A stretch of 63,145 bases of DNA from Clostridia bacterium (GCA_017453985.1 JAFTDT010000107.1:1-63145), one strand, 5' to 3'; shown: positions 8,753 through 18,099, counted from the first letter of the stretch. Notes: generated by a model from the letters alone, not told the origin. Made by a program: numbers and translations.

Positions 8753-9397
8753 TTAAAAATCCTTTACCGCCTCAACGCCGCCCGACCACATGATAAGCAG
8801 CGCGCCGCTCCTCACCTCGACGCGGCTCTCCGCGCCGGTGAACTCGTTGCTGACGCCGAGCGTCACGCCGCTGGGCAGACGAGCGTCCGTCAGCTCATAT
8901 TTCAGCCCGCGCAGCGTCACCCCCTCCGCGCAGTCTCCCGCGCTGAATACGGAGAGATTGCCTCGCGCCGTGCTTTTGAAGCCGATGGCTCCGTTCTCTA
9001 TCGCCGTCGCCGTCATGCCGCCTCCGGGCAGATATCCGCGCGCGCCGCGGCGGGCAAGATATATCAGCGTGTGCATGTTGCCCATGGTGTGATCCGGTCT
9101 GCCGCCGAAGCCTCCGCACAGCACGAACGTGCGGTATCCCGCCTGCAAGCCCATCTCCGCCGCCAGCATCATGTCCGTGTCGTCCTTCATCACCGGATGG
9201 CGCACCACGTTGCCGCCCTCCGGCACGCAGCCCAGCGAGTCAAAGTCCCCGACGATGAGGTCCGGCTCGATGCCGCGCCGCTGCAGCCGCTCCAGCCCCT
9301 TGTCCGCCGCGATCACGAGGTCGCCCGGCAGCGGCGCGATATCGCCCTCAAGCTCCATCGCGCCCGCTATATAGCATATTTTATTTCTTTTATCCAT
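8753..9397 (-). CDS. thiN: Thiamine pyrophosphokinase
   Basis: Transfers pyrophosphate from ATP to thiamine to give thiamine diphosphate; cytoplasmic, 214 residues. Diagnostic motifs are AADKGLERL (30-38), VGDFDSLG (49-56), KDDTDMMLA (71-79), GGFGGRPDHTMGN (95-107) and GVTLGVSNEF (about 177-186), which hold the catalytic Asp residues and thiamine site. The length is typical. It lies 85 bp downstream of glmS across a perfect inverted repeat. I see no thiamine riboswitch upstream. Confidence 0.94.
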   Translation of the reverse strand: MDKRNKICYIAGAMELEGDIAPLPGDLVIAADKGLERLQRRGIEPDLIVGDFDSLGCVPEGGNVVRHPVMKDDTDMMLAAEMGLQAGYRTFVLCGGFGGRPDHTMGNMHTLIYLARRGARGYLPGGGMTATAIENGAIGFKSTARGNLSVFSAGDCAEGVTLRGLKYELTDARLPSGVTLGVSNEFTGAESRVEVRSGALLIMWSGGVEAVKDF

Positions 9398-9445
9398 ATC
9401 AACACGTCCTTTGGCAAACGAGGAAAAATCTTATCTGTCGCTTAT

Positions 9446-9476
9446 TTAGGGCAGGGAGCGACGCTCCCTGCCCTAA
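9446..9476. repeat. Perfect 15-bp inverted repeat between glmS and thiN
   Basis: TTAGGGCAGGGAGCG (9446-9460) is followed after one base by its exact reverse complement (9462-9476). The hairpin is strong but lacks a clear U-tract on either strand. It may act as a processing or stabilising element, or as a partial terminator for glmS. Confidence 0.7.
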
Positions 9477-9482
9477 GTCCTC

Positions 9483-11312
9483 TTACTCCACGGTGACGGA
9501 TTTTGCCAGATTTCTCGGCTTATCCACGTCGCATCCGCGATGCACGCCAACATAATAGGCAAAGAGCTGCATGGGAATATTTGACAGCGAGGCGGAAAGC
9601 TCCGCCGCGCAGGCGGGTATCCTTATCAGATGGTCACATATCTCCGGATCCGGCTGGAATGAGGCGACGCTCGTGACCATAATCACCTTTGCGCCGCGCG
9701 CCTTGACGGACTTGATATTCGACACGCTCTTTTCCAGCAGCGCGGGGTCGCAGCAAAGCGCCACCACCAGCGTGCCGTCCTCTATCAGCGAGATCGTGCC
9801 GTGCTTCAGCTCGCCGCCGGCGTAAGCCTCGCTGTGGATATAGGAAATTTCCTTCAGCTTGAGCGACGCCTCCTGCGCCGCGGCGTAGTCTATGCCGCGA
9901 CCGAGGAAGAATATGCTCTGGCGGTTGGAATAGAGCGAAGCGAGATACTGCATATCCTCGCGGCAGGCGAGCGTCCTCTCTATCAGCTCCGGCAGCGCCG
10001 CTATCTCCGCGCAGCAGCGCCGCGCCGCCTCCTCGCTCAGCGTGCCTCTGGCAAGCCCTGCCCGCACCGCTATCAGGTACATGGCGGCAAGCTGCGCCGA
10101 ATATGCCTTGGTCGTCGCCACGGCTATCTCCGGCCCCGCCCAGGTATACAGCACGCCGTCCGCCTCTCTGGCGGCGTCGGACGCCACCACATTTACCACC
10201 GCCACCGTCCTTGCCCCGCGAGCCTTTGCCTCGCGCAGCGCGGCGAGCGTGTCCGCCGTCGTCCCGGACTGGCTTATCACGATGCAGAGGTCGTCCGGTC
10301 CGATTATCGGGTCGCAGTAGCGGAACTCCGAAGCCACCTGCGCGATGACGGGTATGCGCGCCAGCTTTTCTCTCACGACCTTACCCACCAGCCCCGCGTG
10401 CAGCGCGGAGCCGCAGCAGGTGATGTGGATATTGCGCACGTTTTCAAACAGCGCGTCGGAAAGTCCGCAGTCGTCCAGCGCGGGCATTCCGTCCTTGATG
10501 CGCGGCTGCACCGTGTCGCGCACCGCCTTGGGCTGCTCCATTATCTCCTTTATCATAAAATGCTCGTAGCCGCCCTTTTCCGCCGCGGAAACGTCCCAGG
10601 TGACGGTGTTTATCTCCTTTTCCACCGTCTCTCCCAGCGAATTGTACACCGTCACGCCGCCGGCGTCCACGCGCACCACCTCGCCGTCGGCGATGACTAT
10701 ATAGTTCTTTGTGACCGCCAGTATGGCGGGGATATCGGAGGCTATCATATTCTCCCCCTCGCCCACGCCGACTATCAGCGGATTGTCGCGGCGCGTGCAG
10801 ACTATCTGCCCCGGCTCGTCCGCCGACAGCACCGCCAGCGCGTAGGAACCGCGCAGATATTTCACCGTCTCCACCATCGCTCTGACGGCGTCGCCGTGAT
10901 AGTTCATCTCGAACAGATGCGCCACCACCTCGGTATCCGTCTGAGTGGTGATGCGGTAGCCCGCGCCGCGCAGCATCTCGCGCAGCTCCATGTAGTTTTC
11001 GATGATGCCGTTATGCACTATCGCAACCTTGCCTCCCTGACTGAGATGGGGATGGGCGTTAAGGTCGGAGGGCGCGCCGTGCGTCGCCCAGCGCGTATGC
11101 CCGATGCCGCAGCAGGCGGACAGCTCGCCGTAGTGCTTTACTTTCTTTTCCAAATCGTCTATGCGTCCGCTGGTCTTGATGACCTCGATGCCTCCGCCCT
11201 CGGGCAGAGCGACGCCCGCCGAATCGTAGCCGCGGTATTCCAGCTTGTGCAAGCCCTGCAGCAGCATCGGCACCGCCCGGCTCTTTCCGACATAACCTAC
11301 TATTCCGCACAT
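9483..11312 (-). CDS. glmS: Glutamine--fructose-6-phosphate aminotransferase (isomerizing)
   Basis: Makes glucosamine 6-phosphate from fructose 6-phosphate and glutamine, the first step to UDP-GlcNAc and peptidoglycan. It has 609 residues. The N-terminal glutaminase domain starts MCGIVGYVG with Cys2 as nucleophile after Met removal, then YRGYDSAGVA (29-38). Two SIS domains follow (about 290-600), with SQSGTTADT (about 350-358) and the C-terminal LAKSVTVE that closes the sugar site. The length matches the family. A glmS ribozyme lies immediately upstream, so product feedback on the mRNA is expected. It follows glmM, the next enzyme of the pathway. Confidence 0.98.
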   Translation of the reverse strand: MCGIVGYVGKSRAVPMLLQGLHKLEYRGYDSAGVALPEGGGIEVIKTSGRIDDLEKKVKHYGELSACCGIGHTRWATHGAPSDLNAHPHLSQGGKVAIVHNGIIENYMELREMLRGAGYRITTQTDTEVVAHLFEMNYHGDAVRAMVETVKYLRGSYALAVLSADEPGQIVCTRRDNPLIVGVGEGENMIASDIPAILAVTKNYIVIADGEVVRVDAGGVTVYNSLGETVEKEINTVTWDVSAAEKGGYEHFMIKEIMEQPKAVRDTVQPRIKDGMPALDDCGLSDALFENVRNIHITCCGSALHAGLVGKVVREKLARIPVIAQVASEFRYCDPIIGPDDLCIVISQSGTTADTLAALREAKARGARTVAVVNVVASDAAREADGVLYTWAGPEIAVATTKAYSAQLAAMYLIAVRAGLARGTLSEEAARRCCAEIAALPELIERTLACREDMQYLASLYSNRQSIFFLGRGIDYAAAQEASLKLKEISYIHSEAYAGGELKHGTISLIEDGTLVVALCCDPALLEKSVSNIKSVKARGAKVIMVTSVASFQPDPEICDHLIRIPACAAELSASLSNIPMQLFAYYVGVHRGCDVDKPRNLAKSVTVE

Positions 11313-11344
11313 ATGTAAAATCTCCTTAAAATATCAGTTTTTCC

Positions 11345-11510
11345 GCCTTGCCGTCATTTTTGTCCCCGCGGTCGCCCACGGGCTTTGTTGACGGCTCATG
11401 CCGCAGCGGCAGCGGCAGGAGGCATCCGCCGAACCTGTCGATATTACGGGTCTCCCCAACCTCCGTCCTCGTCAACTGCCGTTTTCCCCGGCAGCTCCGG
11501 CGCTTGTATG
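11345..11510 (-). promoter_or_regulatory. glmS ribozyme (glucosamine-6-phosphate-activated self-cleaving riboswitch)
   Basis: Read on the minus strand, this leader carries the conserved 5' core AAGCGCCGGAGCTGCC, a short hairpin (GGGGAAAAC loop), then GGCAGTTGACGAGGACGGAG. Further conserved segments TAATATCGACAG, GTTCGGCGGATG and a 3' GC-rich domain follow. This is the arrangement of the glmS ribozyme. Cleavage is expected just 5' of GCGCC, between positions 11504 and 11503. When glucosamine 6-phosphate is bound the glmS transcript is cut and degraded. Boundaries are approximate. The ribosome binding site AAGGAG of glmS follows at about 11322-11327. Confidence 0.92.
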
Positions 11511-11565
11511 CTCCGCTCCCTCCTTTCGTCTTTCCGAACTGTTTATATCATGACGCTCCCGCGCC

Positions 11566-12936
11566 TTATTTTCCGCCGTTTTTGAGATGCTCTATCTCTA
11601 TGCGTATCACGTTCTCCGCCAGCTCCGCCAGCTCGCGCACCACCAGCGGGTCCTTGCCCTCCGCCATGATGCGTACCTTGTTCTCCGTGCCGGAGGGACG
11701 CACAAGCACACGCGCGCGGTTTTCAAAGGTATTCTCCATATGGCTGACCTTGCTGCGTACGCTCTCGCTCGCGGCGATAAGCTTTTTTATCTCCGCCGGC
11801 ACCTCGATATTCACGATGACCTGCGGATACCTCTCTATCGCCGCGGCAAGCTCGCTCGCCCGGCAGCCGCGCCGCCGCAGGCAGCTCAGCAGCCGCACCG
11901 CCGTGAGCTGACCGTCGCCGGTGGTCGCCCAGTCGCGCAGTATCACGTGTCCGGACTGCTCGCCGCCGATGTTGAAGCCGCTGCGCTCCATCTCCTCCAG
12001 CACATAGCGGTCGCCGACGGCGGTTGTACGCACCGCGATGCCGCGCTCCGCCAGAAAAGCCAGCAGCCCCATATTGCTCATCACCGTCACCGCCGCGCCG
12101 CCGCGCAGCGTGCCGCCGCGCTGCATATCCTCCGCCAACACGCCTATGACCTTGTCTCCGTCTATCAGCTCGCCGTGCTCGTCCGTGAACAGGCAGCGGT
12201 CTGCATCTCCGTCAAAGGCAACGCCGATATCAAAGCCGCCGGCGCGGACAAAGCTTGCCAGCGCGTCCATATCCGTCGAGCCGCAGCCATCGTTTATGTT
12301 CACGCCGTCCGGCTTATCCGCCAGAAACACCGCCTCCGCGCCCAGCTCCGCGAAGATGCGCCGCGCTGTCACGCTCGCCGCGCCGTTGGCGCAGTCCACG
12401 GCAACGCGCAGTCCGTTCAGCCCCTCCGGCGCCGCCCGCACGATATGCTCGATATAGCTCCGCGCCGCGTTCTCATCCGCACGCTCCGCCGTGCCGATGG
12501 CGCCGCCGGTCTTTATAATATGCTCCGGCAGCGCATCTATGTATTCCTCTATGCGCGCCTCCTGCCCGTCCGTGAGCTTGAAGCCGCCCGCGCCGAATAT
12601 CTTTATCCCGTTGTCGCCAAAGGGATTGTGCGAGGCGGATATCACGATGCCGGCGTCCGCCGCCGCGTCCCCCGCCGTGACGAATGCCACCGCCGGCGTG
12701 GGCAGCACGCCCAGCGATACCGCCGCGCCGCCCGCCGCACAGATGCCGGCGATCAGCGCCGCCTCCAGCATGCTGCCGGAAATACGGGTATCTCTGCCTA
12801 TCAGTATGCGCGGGGCGCTGCCGCGCTCCTCCCCTATCACATGCGCCAGCGCGGCGCCCGTCCTGTATGCCAGCTCGCAGGTCAGCGTATCGTTTGCCCT
12901 GCCACGTATGCCATCCGTACCGAAATACTTGCCCAT
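11566..12936 (-). CDS. glmM: Phosphoglucosamine mutase
   Basis: Converts glucosamine 6-phosphate to glucosamine 1-phosphate; 456 residues, cytoplasmic. It begins MGKYFGTDGIRG, has the phosphoserine loop SASHNPFGDNG (about 101-111), the metal-binding loop DGDADR (about 239-244), the sugar-binding GEQSG (about 323-327) and the phosphate-binding RPSGTE (about 421-426). All four hallmark loops are intact. It follows ruvB by 21 bp and precedes the ribozyme-glmS unit, so ruvAB-glmM-glmS may be one transcript cut by the ribozyme. Confidence 0.97.
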   Translation of the reverse strand: MGKYFGTDGIRGRANDTLTCELAYRTGAALAHVIGEERGSAPRILIGRDTRISGSMLEAALIAGICAAGGAAVSLGVLPTPAVAFVTAGDAAADAGIVISASHNPFGDNGIKIFGAGGFKLTDGQEARIEEYIDALPEHIIKTGGAIGTAERADENAARSYIEHIVRAAPEGLNGLRVAVDCANGAASVTARRIFAELGAEAVFLADKPDGVNINDGCGSTDMDALASFVRAGGFDIGVAFDGDADRCLFTDEHGELIDGDKVIGVLAEDMQRGGTLRGGAAVTVMSNMGLLAFLAERGIAVRTTAVGDRYVLEEMERSGFNIGGEQSGHVILRDWATTGDGQLTAVRLLSCLRRRGCRASELAAAIERYPQVIVNIEVPAEIKKLIAASESVRSKVSHMENTFENRARVLVRPSGTENKVRIMAEGKDPLVVRELAELAENVIRIEIEHLKNGGK

Positions 12937-12957
12937 ATCCGTAATTCTCCCTTAAAA

Positions 12958-13989
12958 TTATATCTCCATCTGCCCCTCAAAGGGTATGTGCAGGTGCTCG
13001 TAAGCCCTGCGCGTGACGCACCTGCCGCGCGGCGTGCGGTTTAAAAAGCCCATCTGCATCAGATACGGCTCGTACACATCCTCAAGCGTCACGCTCTCCT
13101 CACCGATGGTCGCCGCCAGCGTGTCCAGCCCCACCGGCCCGCCGCCGAAATTGCGTATGATGCTCTCCAGCATGTGGCGGTCGGTGTTGTCCAGCCCGAT
13201 GTGGTCTATCTCCAGCGCGGAAAGCGCCACGTCCGCCGTCTGCCGGTCTATCACCCCGCTGCCCTTCACCTGCGCGAAGTCGCGCACGCGCTTGAGTATG
13301 CGGTTGGCTATACGCGGCGTCCCGCGCGAGCGGGCGGCTATCTCCGCCGCGCCGGACGGCTCCGTTTCGATGCCCAATATTTCCGCCGAGCGCACCACGA
13401 TGCGCTGCAGCTCCTCCGGCGTGTACATTTCCAGCTTGAGCTGCACGCCGAAGCGGTCGCGCAGAGGCGAGCTGAGCTGCCCCGCGCGCGTGGTCGCGCC
13501 TATCAGCGTGAACTTTGGCAGGTCGTAGCGTATCGAGCGCGCCGCCGGACCCTTGCCGATGATGATATCCAGCGCATAGTCCTCCATCGCCGGGTACAGC
13601 ACCTCCTCCACGCTGCGGTTGAGGCGGTGTATCTCGTCGATAAACAGCACGTCGTTGTCGTTGAGATTGGTCAGCAGCGCAACCAAATCGCCCGTGCGCT
13701 CTATCGCCGGACCGCTCGTCACGCGGATATTGACGCCCATCTCGTTGGCTATTATCCCCGCCAGCGTGGTCTTGCCCAAGCCCGGCGGACCGTAGAGCAG
13801 CACATGATCGAGCGGCTCCCCGCGCAGGCGCGCCGCCTGGATAAAGACGGAGAGGTTCTCCTTCGCCTTCTCCTGTCCGGTGTATTCATGCAGATAGTGC
13901 GGACGCAGGGAAAGCTCCGCCTCGTCCCCGCTCAAAAGCGAGCCGGTGACTATGCGCTCCTCCATCTCCTGACCGTATTCTATCGCCAT
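12958..13989 (-). CDS. ruvB: Holliday junction DNA helicase RuvB
   Basis: AAA+ motor of branch migration; 343 residues. Walker A is [12 protein letters not shown] (about 66-77), Walker B is DEIHRL (about 118-123), sensor 1 is in LIGATTRAG (about 162-170), and the C-terminal winged helix includes FLNRTPRGR (about 314-322). The N-terminal [12 protein letters not shown] matches the family. It works with RuvA, coded 13 bp upstream, as the canonical ruvAB pair. Confidence 0.98.
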   Translation of the reverse strand: MAIEYGQEMEERIVTGSLLSGDEAELSLRPHYLHEYTGQEKAKENLSVFIQAARLRGEPLDHVLLYGPPGLGKTTLAGIIANEMGVNIRVTSGPAIERTGDLVALLTNLNDNDVLFIDEIHRLNRSVEEVLYPAMEDYALDIIIGKGPAARSIRYDLPKFTLIGATTRAGQLSSPLRDRFGVQLKLEMYTPEELQRIVVRSAEILGIETEPSGAAEIAARSRGTPRIANRILKRVRDFAQVKGSGVIDRQTADVALSALEIDHIGLDNTDRHMLESIIRNFGGGPVGLDTLAATIGEESVTLEDVYEPYLMQMGFLNRTPRGRCVTRRAYEHLHIPFEGQMEI

Positions 13990-14002
13990 GCGCCCTCACC
14001 TC

Positions 14003-14596
14003 CTAAAACAGCTTTTTCAGCGCGGCGCGGATTATCTCGTCCGTGCTCATGCCTGCCACGTCCACGCCGCGCAGCGCCGCCAGCGCCTCGGCGCGGGAAT
14101 AGCCCATCACCACCAGCGCCGCCACCGCGTCGTCCGAGGCGCCGCCCGTCTGTATCGGCACATAGCCTTCGCCGCTCGCCGCCGCCTCAAGGTCGGACTT
14201 CGCCAGCTTGTCTTTCAGCTCTAAAATGATGCGCTGCGCCAGCTTTTTGCCGATGCCGGGCGCGGCGCAGAGCGCCTTTTCATCGCCGGTTATCACACAG
14301 AGCGCCAGCTTATCCGGCGTGACCGCGCTGAGTATCGCCAGCGCCGCCTTCGGTCCCACGCCGGAGATGGAAACGAGCTGACGGAAGCACTCCAGCTCCT
14401 CCCGGCGGTAAAACCCGTACAGGTCAAATATATCCTCGCGCACATGCAGATATGTATAGAAGGTCGCCGTGTCGCCCGTCTTTACCGCCGTGGCGCTGGT
14501 ATACGAGGTGTTGAGCGCATAGCCCACGCCGCCCGCGTCCAGCACCACGAGCGCCGGCTCCGTGAGCGCCACCGTGCCCTTGATATAGTAAAACAA
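14003..14596 (-). CDS. ruvA: Holliday junction DNA helicase RuvA
   Basis: Tetrameric junction-binding partner of RuvB; 197 residues. It starts MFYYIKGTV (OB-fold domain), has the acidic pin region with HVREDIFDLYGF (about 52-63), two helix-hairpin-helix motifs (VSISGVGPKAALAILSA at about 74-90 and CAAPGIGKKLAQRII at about 109-123), and a C-terminal UBA-like RuvB-binding domain ending AALKKLF. It is the first gene of the ruvA-ruvB-glmM-glmS run and is preceded by a promoter. Confidence 0.97.
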   Translation of the reverse strand: MFYYIKGTVALTEPALVVLDAGGVGYALNTSYTSATAVKTGDTATFYTYLHVREDIFDLYGFYRREELECFRQLVSISGVGPKAALAILSAVTPDKLALCVITGDEKALCAAPGIGKKLAQRIILELKDKLAKSDLEAAASGEGYVPIQTGGASDDAVAALVVMGYSRAEALAALRGVDVAGMSTDEIIRAALKKLF

Positions 14597-14661
14597 GTCC
14601 GTTTCCTCCTTCTCTGCCCCGCGCCGCCCGCAAAAACGCCGCAGAACTCCATATTATCTTT

Positions 14662-14690
14662 ATAATAGCATATTTTTCCCCGTGCTACAA
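14662..14690 (-). promoter_or_regulatory. Predicted promoter of the ruvAB-glmM-glmS run
   Basis: On the minus strand TTGTAG (14685-14690) and TATTAT (14662-14667) are separated by 17 bp, about 66 bp upstream of ruvA. It is back to back with the promoter of the glycyl-radical operon. Confidence 0.5.
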
Positions 14691-14746
14691 GGCAAATCTG
14701 CAAGGCTGCGTTTATGCCGTCGCCCGATGGTTTCGCGCAAAAGTTG

Positions 14747-14775
14747 TTGCAAACATCTTCTGCCGGTATTATAAT
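14747..14775 (+). promoter_or_regulatory. Predicted promoter of the glycyl-radical enzyme operon
   Basis: TTGCAA (14747-14752) and a perfect TATAAT (14770-14775) are exactly 17 bp apart, followed 35 bp later by the GGAGGGAG ribosome binding site and TTG start of the activase. Confidence 0.65.
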
Positions 14776-14809
14776 TATAAGCAACATTACGTTTTACGGA
14801 GGGAGAGCC

Positions 14810-15715
14810 TTGCCGGACGCCGCCGCGCTTGTGACGAACATACAAAAATATTCCATACACGACGGACCGGGCATACGCAGCACGGTCTTTCTCAAGGGCT
14901 GCCCGCTGGGCTGCCTCTGGTGCCACAATCCTGAAAACCGCTCGTACCATGTGCAGCTTACCCGCAAGCCGGAGAAATGCATCGGCTGCCTAAGCTGCCT
15001 TGCCGCCTGTCCCTCCGGCGCGCTGGCGGCGGGAGACTCCGCGCCGCTGCGCGACGAGGCGCGCTGCACGGGCTGCGGCGCCTGCGCGGAGGCGTGTCCC
15101 GCCCTCGCCATCGAGCGGCTGGGCAGGCGCATGACCGCCGCGGAGGCTTTTGCCGAGGTGCTGCGCGACGCGCCCTTTTACGGCGCTGAGGGCGGCGTGA
15201 CCCTCTCCGGCGGCGAGCCGCTGTCCTTCCCGGATTTTACCCTTGAGCTGCTGCGGCTGGCGCGGCGCGAGCATATCCACACCTGCGTGGACACCTGCGG
15301 CTGCGTGCCATGGGAAAACATGGAGCGGGCGGCGGAGATATGCGAGCTGTTTTTATACGATATCAAGCACCTCGATTCGCGGGAGCATATCAAATACACC
15401 GGCGCGGACAATGCGCTGATACTGGAAAATCTGCGCCGTCTGGCGCGCATTACCAAAAGCATCTGGCTGCGCGTGCCGGTCGTGCCGGGGATAAACGACG
15501 CGCCGGAGCATGTGCGCCGCATCGGCGAGCTGGCGGGCGAGCTGGGGCTGAGCCGCGTGCATCTGCTGCCATATCACGCTATCGCCCGCGGGAAATATGC
15601 CGCGCTGGGGCTGGAATATGCCCTGCCGGACGTACCGGAGCCTCCATCTGCGCAGATGGAGGGACTTTGCGATATTTTAACTCAACTGGGGCTTGACGCC
15701 CGAACAGGAGGCTGA
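14810..15715 (+). CDS. Glycyl-radical enzyme activating protein (radical SAM)
   Basis: Radical SAM enzyme that installs the glycyl radical on its partner; 301 residues. The SAM cluster motif is GCPLGCLWCHNPEN with Cys31, Cys35 and Cys38. Two ferredoxin-type clusters follow (Cys57/60/63/67 and Cys86/89/92/96), as in activases other than PflA. GGEPL (about 130-134) is the SAM-binding motif. I chose TTG at 14810 because GGAGGGAG lies just upstream; an in-frame ATG at 14714 overlaps the predicted promoter and has no ribosome binding site. It ends 5 bp before the glycyl-radical enzyme, its obvious substrate (HypD/HypE-type pair). Confidence 0.92.
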   Translation: MPDAAALVTNIQKYSIHDGPGIRSTVFLKGCPLGCLWCHNPENRSYHVQLTRKPEKCIGCLSCLAACPSGALAAGDSAPLRDEARCTGCGACAEACPALAIERLGRRMTAAEAFAEVLRDAPFYGAEGGVTLSGGEPLSFPDFTLELLRLARREHIHTCVDTCGCVPWENMERAAEICELFLYDIKHLDSREHIKYTGADNALILENLRRLARITKSIWLRVPVVPGINDAPEHVRRIGELAGELGLSRVHLLPYHAIARGKYAALGLEYALPDVPEPPSAQMEGLCDILTQLGLDARTGG

Positions 15716-15720
15716 TAGAG

Positions 15721-18099
15721 ATGGAAAAGGTCTGCGGAATGAACGAGCGCGTGCGCAAGCTGCGCCGTCAAAGTCTTGATACGCCGCCCACGCTCTCCAT
15801 CGAGCGTGCGTTGCTGATGACCGAGGCTTATCAAAAATACCAGGGCAAGGTATCCGTGCCCCGTCTGCGGGCGCTGGCATTCAAGCATCTGATGGAGAAC
15901 AAGACCGTCGTGATCAACGACGGCGAGCTGATCGTGGGCGAGCGCGGCCCCGTGCCGCAGGCGGCGCCCACCTATCCGGAGCTGTGCTGCCACACTCTGG
16001 AGGACTTCGATGTGATAGACAAGCGGGAGAAGATCTCCTTTGCCGTCAGCGATGAGACGCGCGATGTTCAGCGCGACGTGATAATCCCCTACTGGCAGGG
16101 CAAGAGCATCCGCGACCTGATATTTGACCAGATGACCCCGCTGTGGAAGGACTGCTACGAGGCGGGCATCTTCACCGAGTTCATGGAGCAGCGCTCGCCG
16201 GGGCATACCGTCTGCGACGACAAGATTTACCGCTGCGGCATGCTGGATTTCAAGCGCGATATCGCGGAGGCGATCGCCGCCATCGACCCCGCGCGCGATG
16301 CGGACGCCTATGACCGCCGCGAGGAGCTGGCGGCGATGGATATCGTCTGCGACGCGCTTATCGCCTTTGCGGAGCGGTACGCCGCGCTGGCGGAGGAACT
16401 GGCGGAGGCGGAGCCGGACGAGCGCCGCCGCGCCGAGCTGCGGAAGATCGCGGAGGTCTGCCGCTATGTTCCGGCGCACGCCCCGCGCGACTTCCACGAG
16501 GCGCTGCAGATGTATTTCTTCGTGCATCTGGGCGTGATAACCGAGCTGAATACCTGGGACTCCTTCTGCCCCGGGCATCTCGACCAGCATCTTGACCCCT
16601 TCTACCGCAAGGGGCTGGAGGACGGCACCCTCACGCGCGAGAGCGCGATGGAGCTGCTGGAATGCTTCTGGATAAAGTTCAACAACCAGCCCGCGCCGCC
16701 CAAGGTGGGCATCACCCTCAAGGAGAGCGCGACCTACACGGACTTCTGCAATATCAACATCGGCGGCATCCGTCCCGACGGCAGCGACGGCGTGACGGAG
16801 ATGAGCTATCTGCTGCTTGACGTGATACGCGATATGCGGCTGCTGCAGCCGTCCACCAACGTGCAGGTCAGCCGCAAGAACCCCGACCGCTTTGTTCTCG
16901 CCGCCGCGGAGGTGATACGCGAAGGCATGGGCTTCCCCTCCGTGTTCAACTGCGACATGGTGGTGGAGGAGCTGCTGCGTCAGGGCAAGAGCATCGTTGA
17001 CGCCCGCTGCGGCGGCACCAGCGGCTGCGTGGAGGTGGGCGCCTTTGGCAAAGAGGCGTATATCCTCACCGGCTATTTCAACATGGTAAAGGTGCTGGAG
17101 ATAACGCTGCACGGCGGCACAGACCCCGAAACGGGCAAGAAGATAGGCGCGGACACTCCGCCCGCCGCAGAGCTGCGCTCCATGGAGGAGCTGCTGGCGG
17201 CATTCCGCACGCAGATAGAGCATTTCATCGACGTGGATATCGCCGGCAACAACATCATCGAGATGCTGTATGCCCGCTATATGCCCGCGCCGTTCCTCTC
17301 CGTCGTCACCGACGACTGCATCAAAAACGGCAGGGATTACAACAACGGCGGCGCGCGCTACAACAGCCGCTATATCCAGTTCGTCGGGCTGGGCAGCATC
17401 ACGGACTGCCTCTCCGCACTGAGCCTGCACGTTTTTGAAAACAAGACCTTCACGCTGGAGGAGCTGAATAAAATACTGTCGGCGAACTTCGAGGGCTATG
17501 AAAAGGAGCGGCTGACGCTGCTCAACAAAACGCCCAAATACGGCAACGACGACGACCGTGCCGACCGCTTTATACAGGACACCTTTGAGATAATCTACAA
17601 CGCGGTGAACGGGCGTCCCACGCCCACCGGCGGAACCTATCGCATAGAGATGCTGCCCACCACCTGCCACGTGTATTTCGGCTCCGTCATCGGCGCGACG
17701 CCGGACGGCAGACGGGCGCACGACACGCTCTCCGAGGGTATTTCCCCCGTGCAGGGCGCCGACCGCCGCGGTCCCACCGCCGTCATCCGCTCCGCCGCCA
17801 AGATAGACCAAGTGCGCACCGGCGGCACACTGCTCAATCAGAAGTTTTCGCCCTCCGTGCTGGCGGGCGAGCGCGGGCTGGGCGCGCTCAAAGACCTGAT
17901 ACGCGCGTATTTCAAGCTGGACGGGCATCATATCCAGTTCAACGTGGTCAGCGCGGACACCCTGCGCGACGCCCAGCGCCGCCCGGAGAAATACGGCGAT
18001 TTGATAGTCCGCGTGGCGGGGTACAGCGATTATTTCAACAACCTCACCCCAGAGCTGCAGAATGAGATAATCTCCCGCACCGAGCAGGAGGAATTCTGA
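15721..18099 (+). CDS. hypD: Glycyl-radical enzyme, probable trans-4-hydroxy-L-proline dehydratase
   Basis: Glycyl-radical enzyme of 792 residues. The thiyl-radical Cys436 lies in GGTSGCVEVG with Glu438 two residues on (CVE), and the radical Gly767 lies in VRVAGYSDYF. The GTSGCVE context, the N-terminal TLSIERALLMTEAY, MEQRSPGHTVC and the C-terminal ISRTEQ resemble trans-4-hydroxyproline dehydratase (HypD) as I remember it. HypD converts 4-hydroxyproline to pyrroline-5-carboxylate and is oxygen-sensitive. The usual proC neighbour is absent here. A glycerol or propanediol dehydratase is the alternative but fits the active-site context less well. Its last 84 bp recur at 32353-32436. Confidence 0.82.
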   Translation: MEKVCGMNERVRKLRRQSLDTPPTLSIERALLMTEAYQKYQGKVSVPRLRALAFKHLMENKTVVINDGELIVGERGPVPQAAPTYPELCCHTLEDFDVIDKREKISFAVSDETRDVQRDVIIPYWQGKSIRDLIFDQMTPLWKDCYEAGIFTEFMEQRSPGHTVCDDKIYRCGMLDFKRDIAEAIAAIDPARDADAYDRREELAAMDIVCDALIAFAERYAALAEELAEAEPDERRRAELRKIAEVCRYVPAHAPRDFHEALQMYFFVHLGVITELNTWDSFCPGHLDQHLDPFYRKGLEDGTLTRESAMELLECFWIKFNNQPAPPKVGITLKESATYTDFCNINIGGIRPDGSDGVTEMSYLLLDVIRDMRLLQPSTNVQVSRKNPDRFVLAAAEVIREGMGFPSVFNCDMVVEELLRQGKSIVDARCGGTSGCVEVGAFGKEAYILTGYFNMVKVLEITLHGGTDPETGKKIGADTPPAAELRSMEELLAAFRTQIEHFIDVDIAGNNIIEMLYARYMPAPFLSVVTDDCIKNGRDYNNGGARYNSRYIQFVGLGSITDCLSALSLHVFENKTFTLEELNKILSANFEGYEKERLTLLNKTPKYGNDDDRADRFIQDTFEIIYNAVNGRPTPTGGTYRIEMLPTTCHVYFGSVIGATPDGRRAHDTLSEGISPVQGADRRGPTAVIRSAAKIDQVRTGGTLLNQKFSPSVLAGERGLGALKDLIRAYFKLDGHHIQFNVVSADTLRDAQRRPEKYGDLIVRVAGYSDYFNNLTPELQNEIISRTEQEEF
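18016..18099 (+). repeat. Direct repeat copy A: 3' end of the hypD-like gene
   Basis: These 84 bp, from codon 766 to the stop, recur in the same orientation 14,337 bp downstream at 32353-32436 with 80 of 84 positions identical and no gap. The four differences are at 18021, at two bases of the Asn-Asn codon pair and at one third position. The two copies bracket the beta-aspartyl peptide module. Confidence 0.95.

Noticed and set aside
9398-9482. Thiamine riboswitch upstream of thiN
   Set aside because: The conserved CTGAGA and ACCTGAT segments are absent; only an inverted repeat is present.
9801-11318. 505-codon open frame opposite glmS
   Set aside because: Shadow of a certain gene; His/Arg-rich composition.
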